A stretch of DNA of 64,000 nucleotides from Labia minor (lineage: Eukaryota; Arthropoda; Insecta; Dermaptera; Spongiphoridae): assembly GCA_963082975.1 (NCBI GenBank), contig OY720344.1, positions 11,705,580 to 11,769,579 on the forward strand. The letters are read 5' to 3'. Position numbers and translations under genes: made by a program. A model generated the notes under the pieces. That model worked only from the letters and a program-made list of their open reading frames with translations, was not told the DNA's origin and made no database searches. Shown here one piece after another: positions 43,631 through 56,455 of this stretch (positions are counted from its first letter, which is position 1; every line of letters begins with the position of its first letter).

Positions 43631-43997
43631 TTGGGCGCATTTAGTTTGATTTATTTATATGAACAATCAAGTCAAATTTTTGTAATAATAAAAATTTTAT
43701 TAAACACATAAACTGACAAATTTTTTTATCATGCAATAAAATTGATAGTTTATAGCTAAGAAATTAATCTTTTATTATTTTTCACTGTAATATACTTATA
43801 TCAAAGTATGTATCAAAATTTAAAAGAATTTTTATTAAATTTACATATTATCAAATCAAATCCAAAATGGTTGATTATATTTGAAGAAAAAGTGTTACTT
43901 GTTAATGAAGTGTTTTAGTGTGTTATGTATCTTAGTATATATATATGAATTATAGCTCTATAAAGGAAGTTAATTGCATAGAACTAAATGCGCCCAA
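43631..43997. mobile_element. MITE with perfect 16-bp TIRs
   Basis: TTGGGCGCATTTAGTT at 43631-43646 is mirrored exactly at 43982-43997. The interior is AT-rich and non-coding, and the superfamily is unknown. Confidence 0.72.
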
Positions 43998-44219
43998 CGT
44001 TTGTTGTTTTTTTTTGTATATTAAAATAGGTGAATTATTTTATATTAAACTTATATAATATAAGGTTGAGTTAAAAAAAAATAATATAACAAAGATTTTA
44101 ATAAATTTCAATAAAATAATATGTGGATTTTGAAAATTATGTTTTTGTACTCAATTGTCATAAAATATTTCGAATTGTTGACTGTATTATTTAACAAACT
44201 TTCATTGTTATATATACAT
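43998..44219. other. AT-rich spacer
   Basis: No feature seen. Confidence 0.5.
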
Positions 44220-45064
44220 TGTGATATATAAGCATAATAATGTCTTTTAAAAGGACAAAGTCATTAAGATGCTATAAATAAACATTTATAACAAATATTG
44301 ACATGCTCACGCACAGTTACATTTTAGGACAAGGACCAAAAATTCGAACAATATAAATGAAATATTCTCGATTGATGAATAGAACGTATTGTCATAAATT
44401 CACAAATTTTAAATAATAATAAATTATATAACATAATGTTTCTTAAAATTAGCGAGAATATTGAACAGGTGAGAGTTATTAGAACAATAGCCAAGGGCGG
44501 ATAAGAAGGGGTAGGAGTTTTCCTACTGAAAAAAAAAACAAGGATGTATGGCATTCTTTGGCATAAGAGAGACATCATCCCTGAGTGATATGACATTGCC
44601 AGGATTATATATCGCGGCCAACCCAATAGTTGCCTGTCCATGTATCATTGAATGCCCGGAGAATTATCACTGGTCTCACCTTGCACCGAACTCTATACTA
44701 GTAACATTATCTGCTAAGTGATCAGTCCACCCTTTAGAAATTGCAATTGCTAAATAAATATGAAATTGGATTTAATCACTATTATTAAAATAAATGAACT
44801 TTATTTTATAGTTAATTTCTAAGTTTTAATTTCTCATGTTACCTATTATAATTGTATTAAATTCTTTCATTATTAAATATTAATTTTATTATAATTTAAT
44901 ATTTTATTTTAATCTGAATGGAGAGAATTCAAATTTATCTATTCCCTTATCAACCGTCGTTGGATACACTCAAACAATTTTCTACCTTCCAATTAAATTA
45001 AAGATCAATTTTATTAATTTTAAACCTAATAACCCAACTCATACTAAGTCTCCAATATACGACA
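44220..45064 (-). repeat. Solo LTR, family D, inverted
   Basis: On minus it starts TGTCGTATATTGGAGAC and ends ATATCACA. Flanks ACAT/ATAT are an imperfect 4-bp duplication. The 105-codon frame inside (44324-44641) is in LTR sequence shared with the other copies and is not taken as a gene. Confidence 0.78.
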
Positions 45065-45937
45065 ATATAAATATATATATATATATATATAAATTATTAT
45101 AATAATATAATAAGTGAAATTGTGCTTTTTTGAATAAATAGAATTATATTATATATTTTAATGATGTCAATATCATTAACGAATTATTAAAATCTCCTAT
45201 TGTTGCCTTTCATAGACAATTCAAGCATCAAATATTTTATGATAGGTTTGAATAATTGAATCAATCAATAAGATATAAAATAATGATAATTCGAGAATAC
45301 AAAATAATGATTTAATCAATTTTCAATGGATTGATAATTTGACCAGCATTTAATTATACAATCCGATTTGCACTTGCGGAATTGATTTATTATTCCGAAT
45401 ATGTATTAAATATTATCATTTGAAGAGAGTGGCTCAGAGCATCAGGGTGAATTATGATAATTGGCCTATCACCATTTGGCGAGACCTTGGCATAACAGCA
45501 GCCCATTCAAGATAAAACAGTTTCATATGGCTTTCTTATCAGCTTAGATTAAATAGGAACTACGGATGTATGAAGAAATCATCATTTTTTTTTCTAATAT
45601 CAATTTTTGTATTTAATTTTAGAGATATATAATAATCAATTTTTCTTATTTAATAAATATCTTTTTTTTTCTTTTGTTAAAAGTACAGAATAAATTATTG
45701 ATGAAATTATATTTTAAAAAATATTATCATGAATGTATATATATAATACATATTATTGTAAATATTATGATTAAAATAATTTTTTTGTTAAAATTGATCA
45801 AATGAAAATATTAAAAAATTTATCAATGTAATAAATTATTACTAAAGAAAAGAATATAAAATCTTTACTACTTCCCTCAGAACAATTGAAAATAAATGCT
45901 ATAATATAAGTATTAAGAACATATTATATATATCTAA
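45065..45937. other. Spacer with a unique island at 45420-45590
   Basis: The island has TTGGCGAGACCTTGGC, a GATA word (CTTATCAGC), the E-box CATATG and a TTAGATTA homeodomain-like word close together. It is non-coding and possibly regulatory. Confidence 0.35.
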
Positions 45938-46492
45938 TCTTATTATACTAGCAAAAATTGTATATATATATATATATATATTTGTATTTTTGAAATATTT
46001 TACCACTCGAAGGATTTTTTTTTTTGAAATTCACACAATAGATAATATTTATTAAGAAAAATCAATCTGTATAGGTTTCAGCCTCGGGAACAATCATCTT
46101 TGTTAGTTTTTTCTTAATTTAAAATAGGAATTTTAATAATAATAAAAAATAGCGCAGGGCAACGTCGGACAGCGCTTCCTTAAATTCAAAATATTATAAA
46201 TAAAATAAAATTTAAAATATTTACTTTAATAATATATTTTGTAATCACATATATAATACGTTATATCCACAGGCCATACTTTTCTGTCTTTCGGTGTATT
46301 AATACGTACGTGTAAAGGCTGTATGTTTTATGACTATTTTTTTTAATTTATATTTTTTTTTAAATTATTTCATATATATATTTTGTCGTTTATTTATTTT
46401 AAATAATAATCTTAATCTTAAATATATTCATAGTTCATAAGGAATAATTTTTTTATAGTGTCGAGCGGCGACTCGGTGAACCAGGTACTATA
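45938..46492 (+). mobile_element. Family C repeat, Helentron-related
   Basis: ATACTAGCAAAAATTGTATA at the 5' side, AAATTCACACAATAGATA, TTTGTTAGTTTTTTCTTAAT, TTTCTGTCTTTCGGTGTATT, and 3' CGAGCGGCGACTCGGTGAAC then CAGGTACTATAG. The 3' end has a CGAG...CTCG hairpin. Confidence 0.7.
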
Positions 46493-48880
46493 GAAATTAA
46501 AATAGCAAAATAATAATAATAATATTTTATGAAATGAGTTTAAAATACATTATGAAATTCTCTATTAAATTTAAGAATGATTAAAAGATAAATTCCTTAG
46601 ATATAATCTAAGTATTATAATTTGCCTAATCTAATGTCATTCGGTGGAATCTTCTTGGTATAAAAATAATTTATATAATGAAAAGTGAAGGAAAAGGGAA
46701 GTAGAATAAATAATCACTCGCTCTAGGCAATTCCTACTAATACTGTTCTAATAAATATACAATTACTTGCCCATTGATTAATTTACAATTGGTTTCCCTA
46801 TTAAAAATAATACTTATCAATATCTTTTGCTCACCTATTCGAGTCACATGTTCCATCCATTACAATCTCATCGATTTTATGATATATAGAGGTCAACTAA
46901 TTATTTTAATTCCTCGTTATATCATCTCTGTCCTTTCTACTCCTGGGATCGAATCTTTTTTTAGACTTTAATTTCACACAAATATATAGGTAGATACATT
47001 AAAATATTATTTTTTTTTTCAAATATTCATTCCTATATACATAATATCAAAAAAAAAGTTATTAGATAAAAAGAATTTAAAAAAAAATTGAATTTTCTTT
47101 CTGAAAATCACCATACCAGGAAAAAAAATACTTTACCGGAATAACACTAATTCGAGTATAACTGACTCTATTCTATCCATGTTTAATGTTATTTTTTATT
47201 TTAAATAGAAATCTTAATCATTATTGTATGTATTATATTTCGGTTCCAATTTTTTGATCGTTACTTTGATTTCCAATTAATTTGATCATCTAACAAGCCC
47301 GCTATTCCAATATTGTTACTAATTCTTTTACTCCGATTTAGTAAACTCATATTAGCTATTATCTCATATAAGAAACAAATTAAAGAATATGATGTAGCTT
47401 TTTTATCCCAATGATTATTTCGATAGGCTCTCTTTTGAAGTCAAAGTCTTTTATTCGTAAATCCACCAGGAAATCACAAATTGTGCCGATTTCTAGAACG
47501 TTTGTAGTTTAAGATGAGGGTGTTCATCTTGACAATGGGGCCGCTTTTGATCTCAATGTGAATGTGTGTGAAAAGACGGAAAATCCAGTTCGCATTTAAG
47601 GAGACGAAGAGAAGAGGAGTGGAAAAAAAAGGGATCCCGGATCCTGTGAACTTATCGGCACAAATATCATCATTATGACTGACTGGGGGGGAAATGCATC
47701 GCTTGTAAATCATTTAAATTGACATTTTATGGACCATTTGAGCACCTCAACCAAAATAGAGGGAGTCTCAATTAGGACGCTTAGCACCCCTATTTTTCGG
47801 CCCCTCCTCTTTTTCTTTCTAACTATTTAGGCCACTTACACGCACTAGAATTTCTTTCCTATTTTTTTTTTCCCTTAAATGCAATTATTCCGGAAGATTA
47901 AAATAGCCATTAGACGGGTCTCCGAATGCGGGATACTATTAAATTATCCTTAGTGAGCTAAATGGCTATATAATTCATAAAGCAATTCCAAATAAATATT
48001 ATCCTTCCTTCCTTATTTATTCATGGAAAAAAGTTTCACGGAAAAATTTATAAGGCCATTTTTTTTAAATAATCATGATTTTTATTACTTTTTTTTTTAA
48101 GACAAGAGAAGAACAAGAAAAGTAAAAAAAAATCAATAATTGCTTGTTCAATCGATCGTAATGAACGAACAAACGGAACAAAATCTACAACATTGCATTC
48201 CAAGATATTTTTTTTTTTATATAAAAATATTTAGTTTAAGGAAAATATAAATACATGGATTATTAATCAAATAAATATTGATAATATAGATACTTAATTT
48301 ACTATAAAATATTTAATAAATTTGAAATGAAATGAATGAATGAAACTTATAGATTTTCTAATATAACCTAATTTAGGAAATTAAAAAAAAAGAATAATCG
48401 GACCTCGCTCAATGTTGTTTGTAAGTCTGACTGCTGTCTGAGATGAGTTGCATATTTTAGTTAAATTTGTGAGTCATTAAAAAAGGCTGTATGACATTTA
48501 AGAAAAAGAACCGAAAAAATCAATTGATAAAATAATATTAAATAAATATTATACTATAATTTATTCCTATGTCACCTTTATTTAATTTGAGAAAAAGGAA
48601 TTGACTAAACCAATTGATTTGTTTTTTTACGTCGTGAAAATAAATGTATACCAAATATTTCGTTTTGAGTCGTTGCGTTTTGCGTTTTTTCGAAGTTGCG
48701 TCGTTAGATTTGCGTTGTTTTGGTTTCGAGTCTAATTTTTTTTTTATTTTTTTTTTTCAATTTTTTCAAATTTTCTTTTTCTTCTCTTAAAGGATATCTG
48801 AGAATGTACATCAAGATGATATGTTTGGTGGAAATCTTAATGTTAAAAATTAAATACAATGTGTAACAAAACAATATTTA
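46493..48880. other. Unique sequence; GC-richer island 47440-47960
   Basis: The island contains CCAAAATAGAGG (CArG-like), TTTTATGG and ATTTAAAT homeodomain-like words, GGGATCCCGGATCC and several purine/pyrimidine blocks. Open frames across it lack splice sites and domains. It may be a cis-regulatory region. The sequence 48655-48735 is rich in CGTTGCG-like words without a known meaning. Confidence 0.38.
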
Positions 48881-49553
48881 AATAAGTTGACCTGTGGCCA
48901 GGTCCGAACCGACCGACGGTTTGAAATAAATTAATTTCCAGCTACAGAAACAATTTCAAATAATTTTCATATATCTATTAATGTAATAAAAAACAGATAT
49001 GGATACATAAATAATAAATATAAACATTTTTAATTTTATTTTATTTATAATATATATGCAAGACCAGGCTGTGACGTCATGCATGGCTGGATGACGTCAT
49101 ATAATTTTAAATCAAGAAAAAACTAATAAATATGATTTTTTTCGAGGATAAAACCAATACAAAATGCATGATTCGTGGTGATATATAAAAAAATCTCCTT
49201 TGGTGTGAAAATAACCCTTTCCTTCCTATCGTCGATCGCTAATACTACCACTTCCGGTTTCCGGAATTGTACCAAAAGTTGATCAATTCATCCCACTGAT
49301 GCATTAAGTAAATATACCAAATTTCATCAAAATCGGTTGAGCCGTTCAGGCTGTACACATCTATACGGACGGACAGACGGACGGACAGACGGACGGACGG
49401 ACAGACGGACGGACGGACAGACGGACAGACATCATGCTAAAAATACTTTTTTCTGTTTAGAAAATGCATGATTCGTGGAGATATGTAAAAATCTCCACAT
49501 GTGAAATTTGGTGTGAAAACAATACCTCCCTTACTATCGTCGGTCGGTAAAAA
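48881..49553 (-). mobile_element. Helentron-like family B, full two-module copy
   Basis: Hairpin GACCTGTGGCCAGGTC and ACCGACCGACGG on the left, TGACGTCAT core, CGATCGCTAATAC internal module, long GTCY tract at about 49368-49431, and right end CTATCGTCGGTCGGTAAAA. The closest match in order and sequence is the 7.5-kb copy. Confidence 0.85.
49368..49431 (-). repeat. (GTCY)n microsatellite inside family B
   Basis: Tandem GGAC/AGAC tetramers on plus, the longest such tract in the window. Confidence 0.9.
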
Positions 49554-50140
49554 TTATGTTTATTAGTGAGATCATCGCAAAATTTATAAATAGTATTTTG
49601 TAAATTTAATTAATTAATTTATTTATTATTATTTATTTTATTTATTAATTTTATTCTATTTTTAAATAGATAATAATTATATATTGAAAAGTTCGTTTCA
49701 TCTAGATGTGTAAATATTTAATAATAATCTGTTCAGCAAACATAGGACCAATTTTTTTGAAAGAAAGCCGACTTACGAAAACAACCACTATTGACCCATC
49801 AGACAGTGATTAATTTTAATTTTGTTTTTCATAAATTAATTGAATAGTTTATTTTGTTTTAATTGAAAACCTTTTTTTTTTGTTTTTTGTATGTATGTAA
49901 TAAAATTTTTATTAATTTTTAAATGTTTACTTTATTCCATTTTCTTTTTAAAAAGTAGTATTGTCTTAACGATAGAACCTATCTTTGATCTTTACTGCTA
50001 TAGAAAATATTAATTCACTTTGCGTAGTTTCAGTTTTTGTCGCGTTTTTTTGGAACGTAACCCCGACGCAAAGTGAGCTATTGGTGTATTCCTAAATATA
50101 TTATATATATATTTAAAGGTATTGATTGTAGATTGACAAA
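49554..50140. other. AT-rich spacer
   Basis: No gene seen. A GACGCAAAGTGAGC word near 50073 is the only GC-richer part. Confidence 0.45.
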
Positions 50141-50440
50141 GGCGCCATTGGGTGTGTGGGTAGCGAACCTGCCTCACATTCACATGGTCCCGGGTTCAAG
50201 CCCCGGGCCTGGCAAGGGAATTTCCCTAGCTGGAGTTTAAGGGACGGAGTCACCCCAGCCTCCGGGAACAACATTGAGGAAAAGCTACTTGATAGCGCCT
50301 CCGATCAAGAAAATCAAGGTTAAGGTTGAGAGGACCCGTTCTACTGATCATAGGACACCTCATTGATATAACCGGCTTGAAAGGCGTTGTCCTTGCGTAG
50401 GAAGTACAAAAGTCAGACGTTTTTTTTTTTTTTTTTTTTT
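50141..50440 (+). mobile_element. tRNA-derived SINE, full length with TSD
   Basis: Head GGCGCCATTGGG, A-box-like GGGTAGCGAACCTG, perfect B box GGTTCAAGCCC, unrelated body, then a long T tail (50420-50440). The target duplication is TGTAGATTGACA at 50128-50139 against TGTAGATTGTCA at 50440-50451. It is the best reference copy in the window; an open frame on the other strand is a shadow. Confidence 0.92.
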
Positions 50441-52133
50441 GTAGATTGTCATACATAAACTTTTCGGAGGGTTTCTGAGTGTCTGCGAGGTGTTATATTC
50501 ATATCAATATTAGATGCATTTTACTTTTTTTGTAATGATAAATGGAAATTATTTCCTTATAACTCTATTATATGTCCATTTATATATATTAAATCCAAAT
50601 CAAAGAATATTTACAAAAAAATTGCTTTTAAAATTAAAATTTATTACTATATATGTATTATTTATTTATTTAGATATATTTTTGACTTCTATTATATTTG
50701 TTATATTCAATTTTATTTAATGTTTTTTGCTTCTGATTTTAATCACACTAAATAATTTTTTTTTCATTTACAATATTAAATGAATCAGCATCTGACCTGA
50801 GGCTACAAAGGAGGAAATCGGTTTTTTCCCCTTTATTTCTTTTTCTTATTAAAATTTAATATTTAACTTTTAAAAAAAGGCAATATTGCCTCTATTTACT
50901 GTTTTTAATAAATCTCAATTTTAAATAATTAACAGAAAATATTTTCTTTTGAGGCGGAAGTAATTATTATTGTACAATTTCCCATGGGTCATAAATAATT
51001 TATTATTGATTGATTGATTACTGATCAGTTGACTATATGTTAAGAAATAGTCGATAGACAAAGTATTTTTTAGTAATACCATTTTTTTATTAGTACTTAT
51101 TTTATTTCTACAATATTCTATATTCTACATATTACAAAGAATACATTCATTTAAGTTTGTACCTATATAAGAATACATATGTAACATATAATAAATAATA
51201 AAATAATTTAGTATAAGTACTATTAATTTAATTCTACTATAGTTATGTATTTTTTTGGAAGCAAACAAGTTTTCTTTAAAATTGAATTTATTATTATTAT
51301 TATTATTATTTTGAGATTTTTTTTAATCATTCTAATAATTTTGTTAATTTGACTATTTTTTAAAATTTATAATTTTGTAATGTACTTTGTGGCTTAGTAC
51401 TTTTCAAGAATTGGTTGCTATTATAAAATTCTCTTTATTTACACCTATAATTTCTTCTAAAGAATTATGCTTGAATCGGAAAAAAATATAAAAAATATAT
51501 ATAAAATATAAATTTAAAATATTAAGATATAAATGAGATCACAACCATAAGGAGAATATGGATAATAAAATTATCTATTTTTAAAATATGTAACGAAATT
51601 TTATATCCAAATTAATTATTCCATTATTTATTTATCTTTGTTTTAATAAATTCAAAAGATTTTATTATTTTTTTTTTTTTATTTATTTATATTTTTAATC
51701 CTATTTAAACTTATTTAATCATACACCAATATTTTATCTCTTTAAAATTTAAATAGACTTGTACTACCATAATTTATTAAAACTTGGGTGATTGGATTGC
51801 ATTTAAAAAAAAAATATTAAAATGCTTTTAGGGTTTTTTAGAAAAAAAGACAACACGATTTTTGGAACCTAATCAAAGAATGAAGCAAGTAGGTAGATAT
51901 ATATTTACATTTAACGAAATGTCTTACAAAGAAGTTTAAATGTAAATGGCCGTCGTCCAAGAAAAAGTTCAGGATCAATGAAACCGATAAAAAGAAGAGT
52001 TAATTTTATTTTAAGGAAAAAAAAAAGAAAGTGGAAAGTCGTTTAAAATAGAATAAAGTTTATATTTATATTTTATTAGTATTATTAGCAGTAGAAGAAT
52101 ATGTCAAATTTTTCGAAAAAAATGAAGAATTTT
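50441..52133. other. AT-rich spacer
   Basis: Contains an (ATT)n tract at about 51290-51310. No gene or repeat family recognised. Confidence 0.5.
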
Positions 52134-52185
52134 ATCTATATCTATCTGTGTGGCTCTACGGAACTCGAAAGTTCTTGGTAGAATC
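52134..52185 (-). mobile_element. LINE 3' end fragment
   Basis: TATCTATCTGTGTGGCTCTA then ACTCGAAAGTTCTTGG is the inverted terminal part of the LINE at 8.8 and 53.4 kb. Confidence 0.75.
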
Positions 52186-53409
52186 AAACAAACACACATC
52201 TGCCTATCGTGAACCACTTCTATTAAAAAAAATAATAATAATTTATATTATATATATAAATACCCAATTTATATATAATAACTGAAATATATTCCAAATT
52301 CTTGTCGTTCGGAAATTAACTTGTTTTTTTTCTCTTAATTAATCTTAGATTAATTTAATCAAACAGTATATTTGATTTAGTATTTGATTAATCGTGAATA
52401 ATATACTTTTAAAAAAAAATGTTTTCTTAATTTTTAACTGCTAATTCTTAATTAATAGTTTTGTAAATTCCTTTTACAATTTTTTTTTTTTCATTTTTGT
52501 TATATTTTTGTTTTTATTAATAATTAACAAAATATTAATCGTTATAAATTAATAATAATAATAAAAATAATAATATTAAAGACATTTTTTAATAGATTAT
52601 AATTTTTGTTAATTTACCAAATTAATTGTAAGATTTATCGTTTTTTTTTTTTTTTTAGTTTAAATTAGAATCCCTGAATTTTAACTTCCGGTTTCTTTTT
52701 TATTCTAATACGCTTAACTAATTATAAAATTCATTTCCTGTTAATATTTTTTTTTCTTTAATCTTATTTTTCTATATATAATTATAGAATTAAGATATGT
52801 TATAGATTTTTAGCGACTACCTAGATGTATAGTTCGACTGCCTGCCGAGGTCAAGCCCTGGCGCCACTTGCCAGGCACTCGATTTTACATGAATCCAATT
52901 ATTGTAAAACGGACGGGGTTCCAAATTGAGAAGACTCGTAAAGTAGTAGGACTTTAATATATGTAAATAAAATATTTAATAAAGAAGATTGAACAAGATG
53001 GGTTAGTTCTTTGAAAAGATGGGGGGAGGAAAATTTCATAAACATTAACAAAAATATTTTGAAGGGAATTTTGGTAGTTTCATATCACCTTTTTACAGAT
53101 ACATATACATTTTAAAAATCATTGTATCCTTTATATTAGTTCGTAAACTTTTGATCTTTAATAATAATTTTTAGATAGATAAAAAAAATGTTCATCAGTT
53201 TTGTGATATTTTTATATTTTGTCTAAAATTTTTAATTTTTTTAAATAATTTATTTCAATATATAGGTATATATAATTTTCATTAATATTAATCCACTTTG
53301 AAAGTTTAATAGATGGTTTCTGAAATTGTTCTTATTGTTAGACCTGAATAAACAAATTATTATCATAATTTGGATATAAATAAATAAATAAATATAATTA
53401 GTAAATCGA
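52186..53409. other. AT-rich spacer with a possible second SINE-like remnant
   Basis: 52812-52925 has GC-richer sequence with TAGTTCGACTG and a B-box-like GAGGTCAAGCCC, followed by TTTACATGAATCCAATTATT, similar to 19350. It is too degraded to assign. Confidence 0.3.
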
Positions 53410-53996
53410 AAATGTAGAAAAATTTAAATAGTTAGGATCTGTACATGAAGGAGAATAATATTCGAGAAGAATTTAGTTGCACTCGGGAAACGCCTGTTAA
53501 GGGGCTTATTTCGTCAAAATTATTATCAAAGGTGATCAAGATTAAAATATCTAAAAACAATTATTTTGCCAGTTGTATTATACGGGTGTGAGGCATGGTC
53601 TATGACCTTAGGAGACGAGAGTAGATTTAGAGTATTTGAGAATAGGATTATTCGCAGCATTTATGGGCTAAAGAAAGATGAGGTTACCTGGGACTGCTTA
53701 ACGAGGAATTGCATGACTTCTATGCATCTCCAGATATAGTTAGAATTATAAAATGGAGAAGGCTGTGATTGGCAGGGCTCGTGGCTAGAATCGGAGAGGA
53801 AAGAATGGCAAAAAATATATTGGTGGGGAGATCGAGTGGATAACGGCCGCTTGGCAGAACAAGGTGGGTGGATAATGTAGAGATGGGAGAGGATAGGTTT
53901 TGGAGGGTTGTGGCTCAGAATAGGGATACTTGGAGAAGTGTGGTTGCCTCGGCCAAGAACTTTCGAGTTCAGCAGAGCCAAAGTGATAGATAGATA
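53410..53996 (+). pseudogene. LINE 3' fragment, RT C-terminal tail, broken
   Basis: Same domain as at 8.8 kb: TTTAGAGTATTTGAGAATAG encodes the RVFENR part, then IYGLKKDEV and the NEEL..LYASP region after a deletion. It has internal stops (TAG near 53438, TGA near 53766) and a lost segment at the EWRRLH block. It ends in GATAGATAGATAG, the element's terminal tetramer repeat. Read on plus; the open frame on minus here is a shadow. Confidence 0.85.
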
Positions 53997-55384
53997 GAAT
54001 TATTAAAATTTAAAATGAATAATTAATTATTTATATTTTACATAAAAGAAACTATTCTATTAAAATTGATTAAAGGAAAATTCTTCAAATAATTTTTTTT
54101 TTTGAAGCCCATTTAGTTTTAATCAATTTATTATTTTTTTTTTAAATCTTTAAAAAATGTAACTTCAAAGCTATTTTGAGACATCACAATCTCATTCTTT
54201 ATTTAATCAGTAGTCCTAAAAGGTTGCATTGTGATATAAAAAAAAGTTTATCTCATTATTTTGATAAAAGAAATCAATGTTAAAAATTATGAATATTGCT
54301 TGTATCAATTATTTTTCTTTTTGATTGGCTAACATAAAAGAAGGTGGTGTGATACTTAGGCACGAGTTTATAGTTTAAAAGCATTTAAAAAATTTGTTTT
54401 GGTCCAACGGCCGTGTTATAAACCGGTTGGGTGGACTTTTAAATATGTTTATTTAAGTGAACTTTTAATTCCACACTTGTAATTTATATTAAAAGTTTTA
54501 ACTTTTAAAAAAATGCAATTTTTTCAAACATTAATTTGATTAAATAAAATAATATATATCATAATAAAAATATTTGATAAAAATAAATTTATAATAAAAA
54601 ATGGATAACCAAATTTTTGTTACTTTGATGTACATATTTAAAAAATATGATAAATTTTATTATATTACTTTTTTCATATATAAATAAAATATACAAAAAT
54701 ATAATGTTATTTTTTATACTATCCTCCTTGGGGTTACATTACACTTTCTGATACTGAAATTAATTCATTAAATTATTAAATTTGATTTTTATATAAAAAG
54801 TATTACGAGATCATAAACAAATGCAGAATTTTGTTTGTTTTTGTTTTTTTTTTTTTTTTTTTTGTTAAATTACGAATTTAAAAATTATTATTTATTATTT
54901 TTAAACATCTGGGAATGCTAAGAAGCATTACTATCAACGAATTTTCATTCATATTTACCACAAAATTGCATTGGAATTTTCCTAATGTTCCCGGGTATTT
55001 TTTTAATATTTACAATAATGTCTAATAAACATTTTTTCTTTACAATATTACATCATAATAACACTAATTACAGTAGTTATAATATATAAATTTTCAACTT
55101 TGACCGCCGATTTGACCATGTTCCCAACCGAAATTTAAAAAACCAAGACCACTTTACATTTACACTTTTTTCAGCTCTACTCGAATCCAAAATCAAAATT
55201 TAAAAAAATGGAAAATTTTTGGCGACAGACACGCAGACATATAGATTTTATGAACGAACTAAAAGTTCGTTGAAAATTTTAAAAAATAAATATGGAAATA
55301 TTATTATTTATTAATTCTTTAAATATTGAATAGTTTAATAATAAATTTATGATGTTCATTGAATAGGGTAGTTGTAAGATTTAT
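53997..55384. other. AT-rich spacer
   Basis: Long poly-T near 54845-54864. No gene or repeat family recognised. Confidence 0.5.
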
Positions 55385-56455
55385 ATATTTATAAAATCTT
55401 ATCTTCTTATACGAGTAAAAATTGTTTGTTTGTTTGTTTCATTGTTCTCAAAAACCGCTCTAACGATTTTTTTGAAATTCACACCAGAGATAGTATTTAT
55501 AAAGAAAAATTGAGTTTTATTGATCACATCTCACGAAAACTACAACTTTATTAGTTTTTTTCTTCTAAATTTAAATGTATATATGTGACGTCACAACCAC
55601 CGCCTGTGAGATATATACATATCTATTCTTAAAATAAAATTAAAAATATTTATATTATATTCATATATTTGATTTTTTTTTATTTCATTAATAGTTTTAC
55701 ATTTAAATTATTTGAAATTGTTTCACACGTTTAAAAGAAGATTTATCTTTATATTCGATTCGATATATAGTAGGAGAATTAAATGTCGTTATCAATTTAT
55801 TATACTCCGGTAAATATTATAAAATATTATATACTAAATATTCCATTAGTATATATTAGATAAAACATTTATTTGTTTTTGTGTTCTTACTTTTACTTAC
55901 TTACTTGAAAATAATTTAAAAAGTTTTAAAAGTTTTTTTTTAATATTTTATGAATTCACACAAATCGTCAATTGAAAATGAAAATCTAATTATGAGATCA
56001 ATTATTCATATAATTTTAAATGTTTTCGTGTTTTATAAATAAAATATTAAAAAAATAAAATGATAAACAAAATATTCTTTGAATGAGAAAATAAAAATAA
56101 ATGAAATTTATTTTAATTATTTTGAAACATTTTAGGAAACAAATTTTTAATGGGTCATTTTTAGAAATTCCATTTAACAATTATAATAAATAATTAAAAA
56201 ATTGTAAAATTTTTAAAGTATATAAAAATAAATTGTATAAATTGTGTGGTTAAAGGGTCGAGTGATAGTTCGTTGTCACACAGGTATATATTTTATATCA
56301 ACAGGCCTACTTTTCTGTTTGTATGTTATAATTTGAATGCCGATTCGGTGAATCAGGTATTAATATTACCAGCCAAACCCAATAATAATGAATCATTTTT
56401 TTTTAATTTAATTACCGAGCGGAGGCTCGGGGTCCCGGTACTATTATTATATTTT
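55385..56455 (+). mobile_element. Family C repeat with family B-like core, expanded
   Basis: 5' ATCTTATCTTCTTATACGAG as in C, then (GTTT)n, TTTGAAATTCACACCAGAGA, and a core with TGTGACGTCACAAC shared with family B. AT-rich filler of about 450 bp follows, then C 3' words (ATGCCGATTCGGTGAATCAG) and a hairpin CCGAGC-GGA-GGCTCGG (about 56415-56429). The filler may be a separate insertion. Confidence 0.55.

Noticed and set aside
42229-45064. One LTR retrotransposon with paired LTRs
   Set aside because: The two LTRs are in opposite orientation and no gag or pol lies between them.
50141-50215. tRNA gene
   Set aside because: The B box is perfect, but the cloverleaf does not close and the unit continues into a SINE body with a target duplication.
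53661-53981. 106-codon minus-strand frame
   Set aside because: Antisense to the LINE fragment, whose plus-strand protein is recognisable.
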